A stretch of 64,000 nt of DNA from Epiperipatus broadwayi (taxonomy: Eukaryota; Onychophora; Udeonychophora; Euonychophora; Peripatidae): assembly GCA_028023455.1 (NCBI GenBank), contig JAQFVV010012420.1:7149194-7213193 (forward strand), written 5' to 3'. The notes below the pieces were generated by a model, which did not search any database, was not told the origin of the DNA, and was given only the letters and a program-made list of their open reading frames with translations. The translations under genes and the position numbers were made by a program. This document shows positions 12,690-25,253 of this stretch, one piece after another (positions within the stretch are counted from its first letter, which is position 1; each line of letters opens with the position of its first letter).

Positions 12690-14170
12690 GGTAGAATAAT
12701 TGAACATTGATCCATCAACAACACAGGAATCAGTGACAATGAAATCAGATCTGATTCAGCAAAAATTTGTTCAAACCATGCAAAGTCTTTCAAAAGAAAA
12801 ATCAGGCACATTCACTATTGAAATGCTGTATGAATTTAGGATAGAAATGCATTTAAAAAATGAAAAAAGTAATAAAAAAGAGATAGCAAACTTAAATAAA
12901 TACATTTAAAACTTGAAGAAAAACAACAAGAGAGATGAGGAAATGCAATAAACACTTTGAAAAAGCAACAAAAGAGAGATAGTGAATTTAAAGAAATGTG
13001 TCAAGAAATAAAAGAGAAAAACAGATGGTACAAGAGACTGTAAAGTGGCATTAAGTTGGAAATTACAGTTCAAATACAAGAACAAGTTCAACAGAAAGCA
13101 GATTGCATAGGAAAAATTTTGCATACTTATTTAGACGAAATGATTCAAAAATCTATTGAATCTAGTAACAATAAATTAAAGGAAAGTGTCCAAAGTATGG
13201 GAGAAAGAATAAAACAATTGTAAGTAAGAGATGAAGTTAAGAAGGATTATGATCAAATTTAAAAAAAAACTCCAAGAGACTCAAAAAAGATGCAACAAAC
13301 TCAGAAAGAAATAGTTGGCTTTATAAATAACATAAAAATAAATTATCCTAAAGTGAAGGAAGATACACAAAACTGGTTTACAGAATGGACCAAAGAATCT
13401 AATGAAAACAGCAAAAGGTATACCATGAGAGATACAAGACTAAAAGAAAGTTATGATAATACAAGAATTACAGAACAGCACAGAAATTGTGAGACCTTCA
13501 GTTGTATTAATCAATATTTTAAAATTCAGTTGAGAAGTGGTAGAGATTCCCATGGAACACCTTGACAGTTTGGAAAGTTATTTCCATTTAAATCAGCTAA
13601 CAGAAAAAAGCAAGTGGCTATTGCCCATAATTATCTACAAGATCCTGCTAAGAAATGGTGAAACTCATTAATAATAAAAACAATCTCTTATTCTGGATAC
13701 AGAAAACAAATTTTGAATGATATTTGATCAGAAGAGCACCAAGAAGCAATCAGATACAAAATTATTGTGGAAATGTTTTACATAACGTGGTAAATGTTAT
13801 ACACAATTCTTTTGCAGGCATGTGTCAAAGATATGAATATGTCTTCATGCAGCATGACAAAACCAAATTATCAGAATTATTTGACATAATTTAGTATTTG
13901 ATGTTGAACAGATAATTATAAGCACTGACTAACCATAGCATAAGTAGCTAAGTTTTTTATATGCTCTTGACATGAGCATCTAGAATCAGGAAGGTATATA
14001 TAATGTAAAAAAACAAGCTCACCATAACAAGCAGGCAATCAAACAAAAAAAAGTGAGACATCTATTGATTGTATTAAAAGCAAAGATGACAGAAGATTTC
14101 AACTTTGTAGATTGTGGTAAAAAAGGAAGAGCACTGGTAAGAGAGAACATGCATAATGCATGATTCTAGA
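12690..14170 (+). pseudogene. Decayed gag-like gene of an LTR retroelement
   Basis: Conceptual translation shifts among the + strand frames and has many stops, but keeps a recognisable order. First comes a long Lys/Glu/Asn-rich, probably coiled-coil stretch (12700-13480). Then come pieces resembling the capsid part of retrotransposon Gag: LESYFHLNQLTEKSK near 13575 and VAIAHNYLQDPAKKW near 13615. A Cys-containing stretch near 14100 could be a former zinc knuckle. No protease, reverse transcriptase or LTRs were seen next to it. The gag assignment rests on pattern resemblance only. A decayed coiled-coil host gene is the alternative. Confidence 0.4.
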
Positions 14171-14494
14171 GGTTTTCCAAGCCAAAAAAAATGGACACTC
14201 TAGAAAAATATCAAGAGAAATTTACCACATCCAGAATGTAGTACTGAAATAGAAAAAGATATAAGCAAACCCAGAAAACAAAGAGAAGGATATTCAACCC
14301 AGTGTGAAGTAATTAGCAGTGACCTAAATGATGGCTGAACATATCTCCAATCCATTTGAATAAAGATTCCCATCACCACTGCAAGAGTATCTGATTAGAT
14401 ATAAAACTTGATTACAGAAGAATAAAGGATTATTTATTTTTTATTGAACCTCTATTTGTTTAAAAGGATAAATAATTTAAGGATAAAATTATTA

Positions 14495-15872
14495 AATTTA
14501 AAATACATCTAATTCTCTTTTTACACAATAGATTGGTTTCCTGAAAATTATGTGTCAAAAAAAAATCATGTAAAAAATACATTGTATATATGGAAAATAA
14601 GGGGATTAGTTTCAGATCTAAGAAATAAAAAAAAATAAGTAAATAAACCATATGAAGAATTTTGTTAGAATGTTATATTTTTTTGCACGCTATTAAATTT
14701 TACTTCATACACATTGCATATAAATAAAAAATGAATTGTAGGAACATAAATTTTATTTGAAAAATAAAAGCCCTTGAAAGTGATAACACTTATTGATTTA
14801 TCTATACAAACCACTGGACACTTTAAAGTTCAGTGTGTATCATTACTTCCACATTACAAGTAAAAAAAAAAATTAAATATTATTAATGTAATTTATTGGA
14901 AGTTATTACTTTTATTTTATTTTATTTATTATTTATTTTTAATCTAACAACTAATAAGTTCTAAAAAAAAATGTAGGCCCCAGGAACTGTACATTTATCA
15001 AAAACACAGATACCATCTTGATTATTCATAAAACAGAAAAGTATCCAAGATTTTGTTTATTATCATTTTCTGACAATAAATGCATATGTTTGCACATAAT
15101 AGAAATATCATTGCTATCACTAAAACTTGCAGTGTATAACTTACCATCTATTAATTTTTGGAAAAATTAATAAATATAAATTTAAACATATTATTCAATT
15201 AAATTTCAAAAAAATTATTTTTTTAACATCAACACTACCAAGGAACACTTTTTTTAAAAAAAAAAATCTAATGTCAAAAATATCAAAATGCAAGAAAAGT
15301 TATCCATAGCAAAAATATGCTTTCCTTTGAAGACAAAATGTCAAAAATGTTACAGTGCAGACAAGAAAATTTTCTCATTAGCAGGAATATTGCTGAAGAG
15401 GGATTTTCGTTTTTAAAATAATGGAAAATAAAGAGGTGAAACATTTTTTAAAAATTAGATGATAATAACAGACAGTATTTTTTTTTAAATTTTGTGACAC
15501 AATCATGACGAACTCAACCTCAGAAACAAATCTGTAAATAAACACTGAATTTAAAAAAATTTACAAACTTCTAAAAAGGAAAATAAATTATTTTATATTA
15601 CATAAAATTATTCAGAATTAATAAAAGTTTAATAATAGCTTAAGCCAATTAAAGAATCACTTTGAGAATGTAAGATGATTTTTTTAAAGCTTTCCAGACA
15701 ATAACATTTGTTTCTTCATCCAATGATGAATATATCAGTGTATCATATTATTTTAAAACAATGCATGTAGAAAGAATTTTTTTTTTTTTTTTAAAAAATC
15801 ATATTATTTCAAAATTATGCAAAAAAAAAAAATTGTGTAAAAAGAGAATTAGATGTATAAGACAATCCAGAA
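14495..15872. repeat. Possible DNA transposon remnant with inverted ends
   Basis: The sequence ATACATCTAATTCTCTTTTT with ACACAAT (about 14500-14530) recurs inverted at about 15833-15865 (ATTGTGTAAAAAGAGAATTAGATGTAT). The next bases are A-rich on both sides. The 1.3 kb between them is AT-rich and frameshifted, with pieces that might once have been coding near 15320-15410. No target duplication or transposase signature was identified, so the class is open. Confidence 0.35.
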
Positions 15873-18360
15873 AGTGATAATTAAAATTAACAAAATGAGA
15901 AATTTCTAACTTGTTAACAAAGAAGATTAACTTTTATTGATAACATTGGAAAAAATAGTAATAATTTAACTATCAATAGCTAAGAAATATATGACCAGCA
16001 TAGTTAGATTGATTTCTGCAGAGAGAAAAAAAAACATTAAAACTTGTTTAGATATGCTCAATTTCTAATGATGTATTAGGATTTGGTCATGTATGTGATA
16101 TTATGTTGCAATGCGACAATTGAGATGCATGTTGTTTCAGGTTCTACCACAACACAACTTTATCAAATTTATTTACCACTTGTAAGTCTCAAAGAAAGAA
16201 GTTTGTTGAATTTTTTAGCTTCTAAGAATCAAAATGGAGCAAGATTTTATATCTTGGAATTATATTGTTTTATGGGTGTGTTGAGGGCAGCATAACAAAA
16301 TTCAAGTTGAGATAATTCTAGTGTTCATGCTTCACTGAACATCTCAATGTATGCTTCACTGAACATCTCAATGTCCTATAGTTGAATTTTTTTTTATGAA
16401 TCATATAGTTGAAATTCTATTCATTTTTGTTTTTATAGTTCAATGTCAAGTAAGTCTTGGAACAGTGAAATCATGGACATATGTATTATAAAACACTATT
16501 TATAAAACTGAGTGAAATGCAACAATAATTAGAGAAATATATTAAAATTAAAATTTTATAGTAAGCTTAGAAATAAAAAGTTACACTTTCCCATTGTCTC
16601 ATATTAAACGAAGGTGATTTTAAAAAACAAATATAATACCAGCTTAAATTACCTTACTTTACAAGATGCATTTAAAATAGAAATGTTTAATAAAAAATTA
16701 TTATAAATTGAATAAAAATATATAAATTGCCATATCGTGCACATATACTAGAAATAGCATATGGGTTATTTAGATTACACAGGTTTAATAAATTAAAATA
16801 AAAATTAGATTATACATTTAGTCCTGTTATTAACTATTCTATAATAAGTTACCTTATAAAAAATGAAAAACAAAATGATAAGTTGTACTATGTAAGTAAT
16901 GAAAGAAGAAATAGTCTTCATGTGTGCAAGGATTTGAATTCTGTAGCTTAACAAAATTTAAAATATTTTGTGCTCTTTTTTGATCAGCCTTGTAAATGGA
17001 ATTTTAAATCAAAACTTATCAATTGCTAAAGTAAATTTGATGACAAATCTAAATATATTATTTAAAATTAGAGGATAATAAATATGAGTGATTTATCAAT
17101 TTTTAAGAGATAGTAATGATTTTTTTCCTTTCTTCCTATCACTCACATAAAAATAAAACTACTTATGATGTAAGTTAAAAATAACTCTAAAATTATTTGT
17201 TTCTACAACATATGAAAGAAATAAAAAAATGTTTGTCAAAAAACATGTAAAGAAACATGTCAAACATTGTAACTAGCTGATGAGAAAACTGTTGTTTGGA
17301 AAACATTTATCAAGTCCAGCAATAGGTATGAACAACAGATAGTATGGTATAAATATGTAAAATAATCAACTCCGAAGTAATCTTCTCTACTTTATCTGAA
17401 AACTCAACTCAAAAAGCAATGTTGCACTGATTCTAAGCAGAAGAAAGCAAACACTGGTTAAAATTGTTTTCCACTATAATTTGGATAATTGTATCTTATT
17501 TATTGTTTTACAGTATTTGTTAATATTCCATTTATAACATAAGTAGGATGACTTTATCTAACAGAAGAAAGATCTAATATCACTAGTGCACTAGAAGGAT
17601 AATTACAATTTTGGAAAAACTAATGAGGACTAATTCATAAATATAAAAAATAATATTCTGCAGAAAACCATGCTTTTTTATTTTTTTATTTGGCAAGATC
17701 TTATGAGTACAAGTATTTTAAAACTTTAAATTTAAAATATTTATTATTATTATCGTTTAATGTAAAATAAATATACTAAATCAAAGTTTAAATTTAGTAA
17801 AATTTATTGCACCAATTTGCTTACCTAACAATAGTTGCAGGTATATAAGCAATAATTTTATATATTTATTGTTAACAAATTATTTTTTATTAATCCATTA
17901 AATGTGTTTCCTTATTAAACTCAATCCAAATGTTACGGTATTAACATCTAGGATCTACTAATATCCACAACCCTGAGAAATCATGCAATGCACTTGGGGG
18001 CATATAGAAATGGCAGCAATAATTTTTTTAGTGATAATGATTGGGTTTTAATAATTTTCCTAAAAGTAATCTTACTATTTAGAAGGTTTGGTGCCTTAAA
18101 GTTTCATTTTTTTTATTTATTAAAACTAGAACACATTAAAAATATTTTTTTTGGGGGGACGGGACGGACGGACTTGTATTTAGTTAAACCTTCAATGCTT
18201 TGAAGTATATTGACCACTTTAAATCTAATTATCATCTTTTCTTAACTTGAGTCAAAAATTACCACTACTACACATATATGTGTGCATTAAAACACATTGG
18301 GAAAACAAAATTAATCTTGATAATTTTTTATAGAATAAAATGCTGACATGTTTCATAAAC
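15873..18360. other. AT-rich DNA; short G-rich tract
   Basis: No gene recognised. A direct repeat ATGCTTCACTGAACATCTCA occurs twice in a row at about 16327-16371. A GGGGGGACGGGACGGACGG tract at 18152-18171 stands out from the AT-rich surroundings and may be the end of an unrecognised element. Open frames here are short and without similarity. Confidence 0.4.
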
Positions 18361-18370
18361 TGTTTATAAT

Positions 18371-19051
18371 TATAAATTTATTAAATGCACATTGATTATG
18401 TAAGTAATATTTACTGAGGCTATAACCTCGATAATATGCGTATAAAATGCGATAGTAGGGACCTCTACAGGTGTTTTAACCACAAGCTTACGCTATGGAA
18501 GAAAAGAGGGGAACCCACCCTTCTTTACTTCAACCTACTTTCTATTTAAATAGGTGAAGCTGAAGCGGTTAGATCTGCGAGCGTGAAGCTATTCAATACT
18601 TCACTGATTAAGTCCACATTTCTTATTACACATTAATACTCGCGAAATCTTTCGATTTACAACGAGTCAATGGAAAGATTTTATATTTAGAAATCTATTA
18701 CAGTAATTTAAAGTTGTAATTATAAATGTATTAAATGCACATTGACTATGTAAGTAATATTTACTGAGGCTATAACCTCGATAATATGCGTATCAAATGC
18801 AATAGTAGGGACCTCTACAGGTGTTTTAACCACAAGCTTACGCTATGGAAAAAAAGAGGAGAACCCACCCTTCTTTACTTCAACCTACTTTCTAACTGCT
18901 TCAGCTTCACCTATTTAAATAGAAAGTAGGTTGAAGTAAAGAAGGGTGGGTTCTTCCATAGCGTAAGCTTGTGGTTAAAACACCTGTAGAGGTCCCTACT
19001 ATCGCATTTTATACGCATATTATTGAGGTTATAGCCTCAGTAAATATTATA
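18371..19051. mobile_element. Fold-back repeat, family II
   Basis: A full unit (18371-18720) is followed by a partial second unit in the same orientation (18721 to about 18895, period 350 bp) and then by an inverted partial unit (about 18896-19051). Shared landmarks are GAGGCTATAACCTCGATAAT, GGGACCTCTACAGGTGTTTT and CCACAAGCTTACGCTATGG. On the minus strand the core contains AAATC-GAAA-GATTT closed by ACTCG/CGAGT, then TTCACGCTCGCAGATCTAA, TATTTAAATAGAAAG and a GGGTTCCCCTCTTTTCTTCC block, the same order as families I and III. I could not fix the target duplication. Confidence 0.7.
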
Positions 19052-22000
19052 AAGTGTTTATGAAAAACTGTCTGAATGTTTTAACTCTAACAATTTTCAC
19101 TATAATATATATAAATGTATGAGTGTGCATGTGTTAATTCAAATATTTTTACAGGGAAAAAATGATTATTTGTTATTATTTACTGAAAATTCATATACAG
19201 AGTTTAAAATTATTTTGAAAGAAAAATGGTCTCTATTTTGTTGCTGTAAGATGTGAGGCTGACTAAAAACTTTTCCATTTATGTGACAAAATTTCAGATG
19301 ATGCTCTAATCTACTCTAGTAGGTTTTAGTGACCACAAACTATTTAGGTTACTAAAAATAAAAGTTTCTAATAAAAAATTAATATTTTAGTGAGTTTCAT
19401 GATGGAAAATGATTTAATAGCCAAGATTTTATTTATAACTATTGAATTTAGATGTCTGCAGCAATGACTATATCAAGAAAGAGATCAATGTCTGCTTAGG
19501 AGAAAATATGTGCAAGTTGTCACTGATGTTTATAGAAAAAATAAGTTTATTTTTTATCAGACTTTATTAAGTTTTCTTTTTTATATTTTTAAATATTTAT
19601 TTTTAATATGTATGTAATGTTTATATGTAGCTTGTGTTTGAATATATTAGCTTTTTCAAAAAAAAATTTAGCCTGTTAATACATATATACATCAGACAGG
19701 AAATGAACTTTTACAATAATGATATAATTGTATGTTTTAATTGGAAAAGTGATTTTTTAAAATATATTTTTTAAGTTTATTTTTATTGTTAAACTTATGA
19801 TTTTAATGAAATTTATTTAAAATAAAATGAGTTGACAAAAAATATTTTTTTCATTACATACATATTTTTAAACTAAAGACTTATATTAAATTTTTTGTGT
19901 GTTGATAAAATTATTGCTTATTTATTTATTTGAAAAATTGATATTTTATTTTTAATAATAATTTTATTATTTAACTCATGTTTTCATCAAAGTTTAATAA
20001 AACATAAGTTGGATGATGAATAAAAAAATTTCATAAAAAATACAACTGAGGAAAAATACAAAAAATAGCAAAAAAGCCCATGATTATTTTTAACACCACA
20101 TGTGTAACACTTTCATGCTGTGATATTCTCTATCATTACATCTGATAGAAGTTTTTGAAAATGCTCAACCTTTCATATCTGTATAAAGTTTTTGTTTTAA
20201 ACTAAAATTCAACATCGTTTTAAATTTAATTTTATAAATGAAAAATACATAAAAATTTATTTTAAACTTTACAAATATTGAAAAAATGAATTGTAAATAT
20301 GAACAAAGAATTTAATATATAACACAATAGTCTTATGTTGATGTAAAAATAATTTTCTCAGAAAATAAAATAATTCATTTTTAAGTTTTTTTTTCTTTAA
20401 GTGAAAACAAATGAATGTATATTTATGTTCAATCTAACAAATTCTGCTTTAATCTAATATTTGCTTTATAATTATTATAATATTTGGAAAAAAAAGTCCT
20501 GTGTCAATTATATCAGATAATAACATTACACACTATGTAATTATTTTTGTCAAGTTTATTAATTCTATTTTAAAAAATAAAGCATAAATAAATAAAAGTG
20601 TATATTCTTTTTTAAATAATTATTAACCAATTAGTGTGTAAAAATAATCAGAAATATTTAAGAAACAAGCAAAACATAATATTTTATTATTCAAAATTTT
20701 GCATGAAAACTAGACCTGAAAGAAATTAATTATTGGAGTTTTTTGTTTTTGTAAATAATAGAATAAAAATGTTTCAAGTTAGCCACTATCTATAATGTAC
20801 TGACATCTTCAGGTTTTTTTTAATCAATAAAATCAGAACCACAGAAACTGCATTTTTTCTATTTTACCAATGATTTGTTAATAAATTATAGTTTTAAAAA
20901 AATAGTTAGTGACATGTTTTATTCATATTAGCATATTCTATCTCTAATGTTATATGTAGGTATGTGCAGTATTATCACTTATACAGTTTTGATGCTTGAT
21001 ATTTTGCTAGTAAACCATATTATGATTATTAATATAGTTGGAATATTTTAATATTTCATGGTATTCTGAAAACTCAATTCAGGGAGACACTATTAGATAA
21101 TATCCACGGGATAGATTTTTATTTATTCTAAAATAAAATCTGTTTTACCAATAAATCTTTTGTGAACAATTACACTACGATTATGCATATGATTGACATT
21201 ATAAACCTTGATGTTGATATATTTACTGATTCACTATGCTAATTTAAATTGATGCACCAACATGTACCAAGTATGTAGGTGTAATATTCCAATAGTTTTT
21301 TTCATTATGAATAGATAGATAAATATAGATAGATAGATAGACAGACAGACAGATAGATTGATTTACTCAAAATAATATGTACTAACTAAGAAAATAATTA
21401 CTCATTAAGTGTAAACGTTATTTTAGCTTTTCAATAATCATGACATTAATTACAATCAAAAGTCATGTTTATAGTGCACTGCATTGAAAATGCATTTTTC
21501 TTGAAATCCTAAAATAATAAACATCTGCATTAAAAGTCATTATTTCTGCCAGTTTACTAGTTATTACATATAAAGATAAAATAGCATTGATTATTTACAT
21601 ATATACTATGAATTTGAAGTGATAAAAACTTCTTCAAAGTCTTACAAATTATATATTTTAGCCATTATTAAAATAACAAAAAAAAAAGACTAATCTTTGC
21701 ATAATATGGATTTCTGACTCAACTGACATTATCAGTATCCATAAGAGAAGATTAATCTCTACATCAATATAGCAAATATTTTTCTATTTAAATACTTATT
21801 AACACTATTTAATTTGTGTTAAAATTTGAATCTTTAATTTAGATCCCATTTTAATAATATTCATTTTACAAAATCTCATATATACACAAGGAAGAGTTAT
21901 AAAAAATCAATTTTCCATTAAACGTTGCATGATGAAGTAGATGTCTAAATAGAAAATAAATTGATGTATTTGGTGTTGGACAGGCCTTCAATCTCATGTC

Positions 22001-23957
22001 AGATGATAAAGAGATTGATTCTGAGATATTTGTCCTGCAGATTACTTTTTAATCTAAAGAATTGGATAAGATATTTACCTCCTAAACTTTAGTTACTAAT
22101 AATTATATCAAATGCAGGTGGAACCTAAATAAAAACTGCCATTGTTCTAATTTCTAAATATTATATTTTAATATCTTCAAACTTCTACTTTTAACTAATC
22201 TGTATGCATGAGTGAAAATACAGCAATACAAAACAATCTGTTGTTAATTATCAAATATAAGTTTTAGCAAATTAAAACTTTTATCAATGAAAATATTGTA
22301 AATATAAACTTGTGATTCTTGTTAATTAATGCCTGATAGAAAATAATTTCTGCATTTATATTTCTTTATAAAGGTAAACTGATGAAACCTTTGCCTTTCA
22401 GCAGATTATTTGCAAGTTGTTGGCCATATGCAATTTTGTGCAATTACAGAGTAACAAATTCCAAATTAAAAATTCATGAATCAAATCTCATTTGGAACAT
22501 GTTGGTGCTTAAATATTACATGATTCCTATGAGCACCAATAATCGTATTTTTTATTATGGACTATATTTTAAAAATTAAATATATGTGAAAAATATACAA
22601 AATAAAATATGATTTAAAAATAGGAAAATTAAAAAATATTGTAGTTTTAGAATAATCCTGATTTGAATGATTGTAACAATTATGTTAATTATTAAGTTAG
22701 AAATAGATAAAAATGGAATCTTTTTATTTATTTGTATTATTTTGTATTACACTTCTTTATTTATTTTTTAAATATACAAACATACATAAATAAATATGTA
22801 AAAAGTGAAAATTAAGAATAATAAAAAAGTATTGTTTAATCATATATTAAGAAATTGTTTAAAGACATATGAAAATAAAATGCTGCCAAAGCTATATAGA
22901 GCATTAACATAATTGAAAAAAAAAAGATTTTAGAAAAATGAAGGATATTTAGAACTATATGACTAATATGAAATTGAGTAGTGGAAAAAAAATTAAATAA
23001 TCACACAATATAGCATTTCTATTTTATTAATTATTCCAAAGCTTTTATTATAATTATTATCATTCCAAAATGCTATAAAAGTCTTTCAAAATATTGAAGA
23101 CACTAAACAAGTAATCCTCAAAAGTTACAGTTAAAAATGAAATTGATGACTCAGAATAGCATCATGCTTGGAAAAGTAATCATAATCATATCTCTTTAAT
23201 GGAACATGAAACAACTTTAAATCAATAATTCAAAGATATAAATGATTAATAATTCAGAATAAAAACTTTAAAAATGATAAAATCCATATAAAATAAAATA
23301 AAAAGTGAATTATATATACCTATTTATCTCAGTATTAATAAATGTTTGAGAACATTGGAATTTGCAGACATATGAAAGACAGAAATGAAAGTTGACTTAT
23401 AATACATGTTGAGGTAAAGTTGATAAAATTTGTTGATCAGTCAAAAAAAGTCAATAAAACACTTATTGATGAATTTTAATCACAATAATTAATGAAAAAC
23501 AAATTATGAAGATAAAATTATTATATTTTGAACATTTAAAATCTATTTTATAAATGTATTAGTATTTGATATGACTGGAAGATAAAACAAAGCAATTAAA
23601 GATGGTTAGAAAAAATAGCAAAAGTCAAAAGAATGCACTTGCAAGAAATTGTGAAAAAAAGTTTTGAAAAAAAAACCTTTGTTCATGGAAATATAGGAAC
23701 TACTATAACCCTCCTGAATCAACTTAGTAACATGTTTAGAAAATGGCAATAAATAATATAAATATATTTTGATTTTAAAAAATAAAAATGTCTAATAATA
23801 ATCACAACATATTTTTCTAACATTTATTAATATTTATACATATATTAAAATTGTAATTTTGAATTTTTAGTTATATTATATATTAATTCAATATTTTTAA
23901 AAACAAATAAACAATACAATATTTTAATAAATGGGAATTCCATTTTTAATATATATA
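19052..23957. other. AT-rich DNA with a short GATA microsatellite
   Basis: About 4.9 kb with no recognised gene. A (GATA)n/(GACA)n microsatellite occupies about 21313-21358. The small open frame at 22382-22579 has no recognisable features and is probably chance. Confidence 0.5.
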
Positions 23958-24820
23958 TATAATCAAAATTATTCCAAATTCACAACTCAACCAGACTATC
24001 CAAAAAATATAAACTCTAAAATTCAACCAATGGTTTCATGACTAGCAGACTTATTAACAACATATTTGAACTAATCATTACCCACAATGCCACTTACATC
24101 CCATACATCCTTAATATTAAAAGTACTTTTAAATAAGTTAATTGCATCAGACTCATAAATTTTCAATAATAAAGATTCTTGAATTCTTTTTATTTCATTT
24201 TTCTCAAAGAAGACAACCTTAGCCTCATCAAAATTAATAGTATGGACTGCATCTTGTTCATGGATATATAAAGTAGAACCAGATATTTATTTCTAACCCT
24301 ACTTTTTTATGTATCTTCATTCTTTCAAACTACTCTGATCTATATATACTTTCTTACAAAAACAAGGGATGATTTGCAAGTAGGTGTATATAGATCAGAA
24401 TAGTTTGAGCTTAAATGAAAAAATAAAGTTACATAAAAGTAGGGTTACAAATAAATATCTTAGTTCTGCTTTATATATCTATAAACAAAATACAGGCCAC
24501 ACTATTAATTTTGATGAAGCTAAGGTTGTCTTCTTTGAAAGTAATAAAATAAAAAGAAGAATTAAAGAATCTTTATTATTAAAAATTTATGATTCTGAAG
24601 CAATTAACTTATTTAAAAGTTCTTTTAATTTTAAGGGTGTATGGGATGTAAGTGAAATTGTGGGTAATGTTTAGTTTAAATATGTTCTTATTTGTAGTTC
24701 TTTACACTCAAGAAGTCTGCTTGTAGCAGTGAAACCATTGGTTGTGTTTTAGAGTATATATTTGTTTGGCTAGTCTGGGTGAGTTGTTAATTTGGGTAAT
24801 TTTGATTATTTTATTGACTA
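23958..24820. mobile_element. Palindrome of two Penelope-like endonuclease fragments
   Basis: The left half (about 23958-24370) is an inverted copy of the right half (about 24372-24820). Both carry CCTCATCAAAATTAATAGTA or its complement, the CATACATCC..ATTAAAAGTACTT region and the AACCAATGGTTTCA region. The right half keeps a short open frame on the + strand; the left half has the same protein on the minus strand with stops. The right arm ends about 65 bp before a receptor exon (24887), inside the intron acceptor region. Transcripts crossing it could form a long hairpin. Confidence 0.75.
24384..24674 (+). pseudogene. Penelope-like element GIY-YIG endonuclease C-terminus (fragment)
   Basis: A 96-residue frame contains a YIDQNSLSLNEKIKLHKSR stretch near the start, in the position of the YIG-x-T-x-R-x-L-x-x-R part of a GIY-YIG nuclease. 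It continues with HTINFDEAKVV and then KIKRRIKESLLLKIYDSEAI. The order H-x-INFD, acidic spacer, RRIKEALxI is typical of the end of Penelope-like polyproteins. The reverse transcriptase part and the start of the nuclease are absent, so the fragment is 5'-truncated and inactive. It forms the right half of a palindrome with an inverted sister copy. The ATG at the ORF start is probably not a biological start. Confidence 0.65.
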
Positions 24821-24886
24821 GTTTAGCTTTTGTGCTTTTAATGTTTACATTTTGATAAGATTATATATATAATTTCATGCTAATAG

Positions 24887-25120
24887 ACACCAGCTGATTA
24901 TGAAATTGAATATAATAAAGCCAGGGGGACAGAATTCAGTCGACTTCATGGTTATGCATATGATGGAATATGGGCAATTGCATGTGCTGTTGATAATGTT
25001 ATTAAAAGACTTAGCCAAATGGATGAAAGTGTTACAATTTTAGATTTTGATTATCGGGATAGATGGTGGGAAAACAGATTTCAGGAAGGTTTAAATGAAA
25101 CTCATTTCTTTGGAGTAACT
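24887..25120 (+). CDS. GABA-B receptor subunit 2-like, exon (ligand-binding domain)
   Basis: This exon encodes 78 residues beginning TPADYEIEYNKARGTEF. It contains FSRLHGYAYDGIW and LNETHFFGVT, which match the late part of the periplasmic-binding-protein-like (Venus flytrap) domain of metabotropic GABA receptors, closest to subunit 2. The acceptor is ATTTCATGCTAATAG and the donor is GTAAGT at 25121, so the exon is phase 0 at both ends and open throughout. The receptor family is a plasma-membrane class C GPCR acting through Gi/o proteins. In vertebrates subunit 2 pairs with subunit 1 and couples to G protein. The preceding exon must lie upstream and was not recognised. The assignment to subunit 2 rather than another invertebrate GABA-B paralogue is inference. 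Confidence 0.85.
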
Positions 25121-25192
25121 GTAAGTATGGCAAAATCTTTATGCATTTTCACTTAAACATAATTATATATATATATATTTATTTATTTATAG

Positions 25193-25253
25193 GGTGAAGT
25201 AAAATTTATAGAGAATGAGCGACTGGGACAAATTCTATTAAGGCAATTTAGAT
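25193..25253 (+). CDS. GABA-B receptor subunit 2-like, second exon
   Basis: A 61-bp exon encodes GEVKFIENERLGQILLRQFR plus one base. It continues directly from the GVT end of the previous exon. The G-x-V-x-F-x-x-x-ERxG pattern is characteristic of the end of the ligand-binding domain in GABA-B subunits and related class C receptors. The acceptor TTTATTTATAG and donor GTAAGT (25254) are good. The intron before it is only 72 bp, whereas the next identified intron is 15,979 bp. The exon ends in phase 1. Confidence 0.85.

Noticed and set aside
18596-18660. Possible hammerhead ribozyme in the fold-back core (CACTGATTAAG ... CGAAATC ... GATTT)
   Set aside because: Penelope-like terminal repeats can carry hammerheads, so I tested this. 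The CUGAUGA box is not kept among families (CTGATTA, CTGAGTT, TTGTGTT), stem I does not pair, and the covarying outer stem encloses the hairpin differently.
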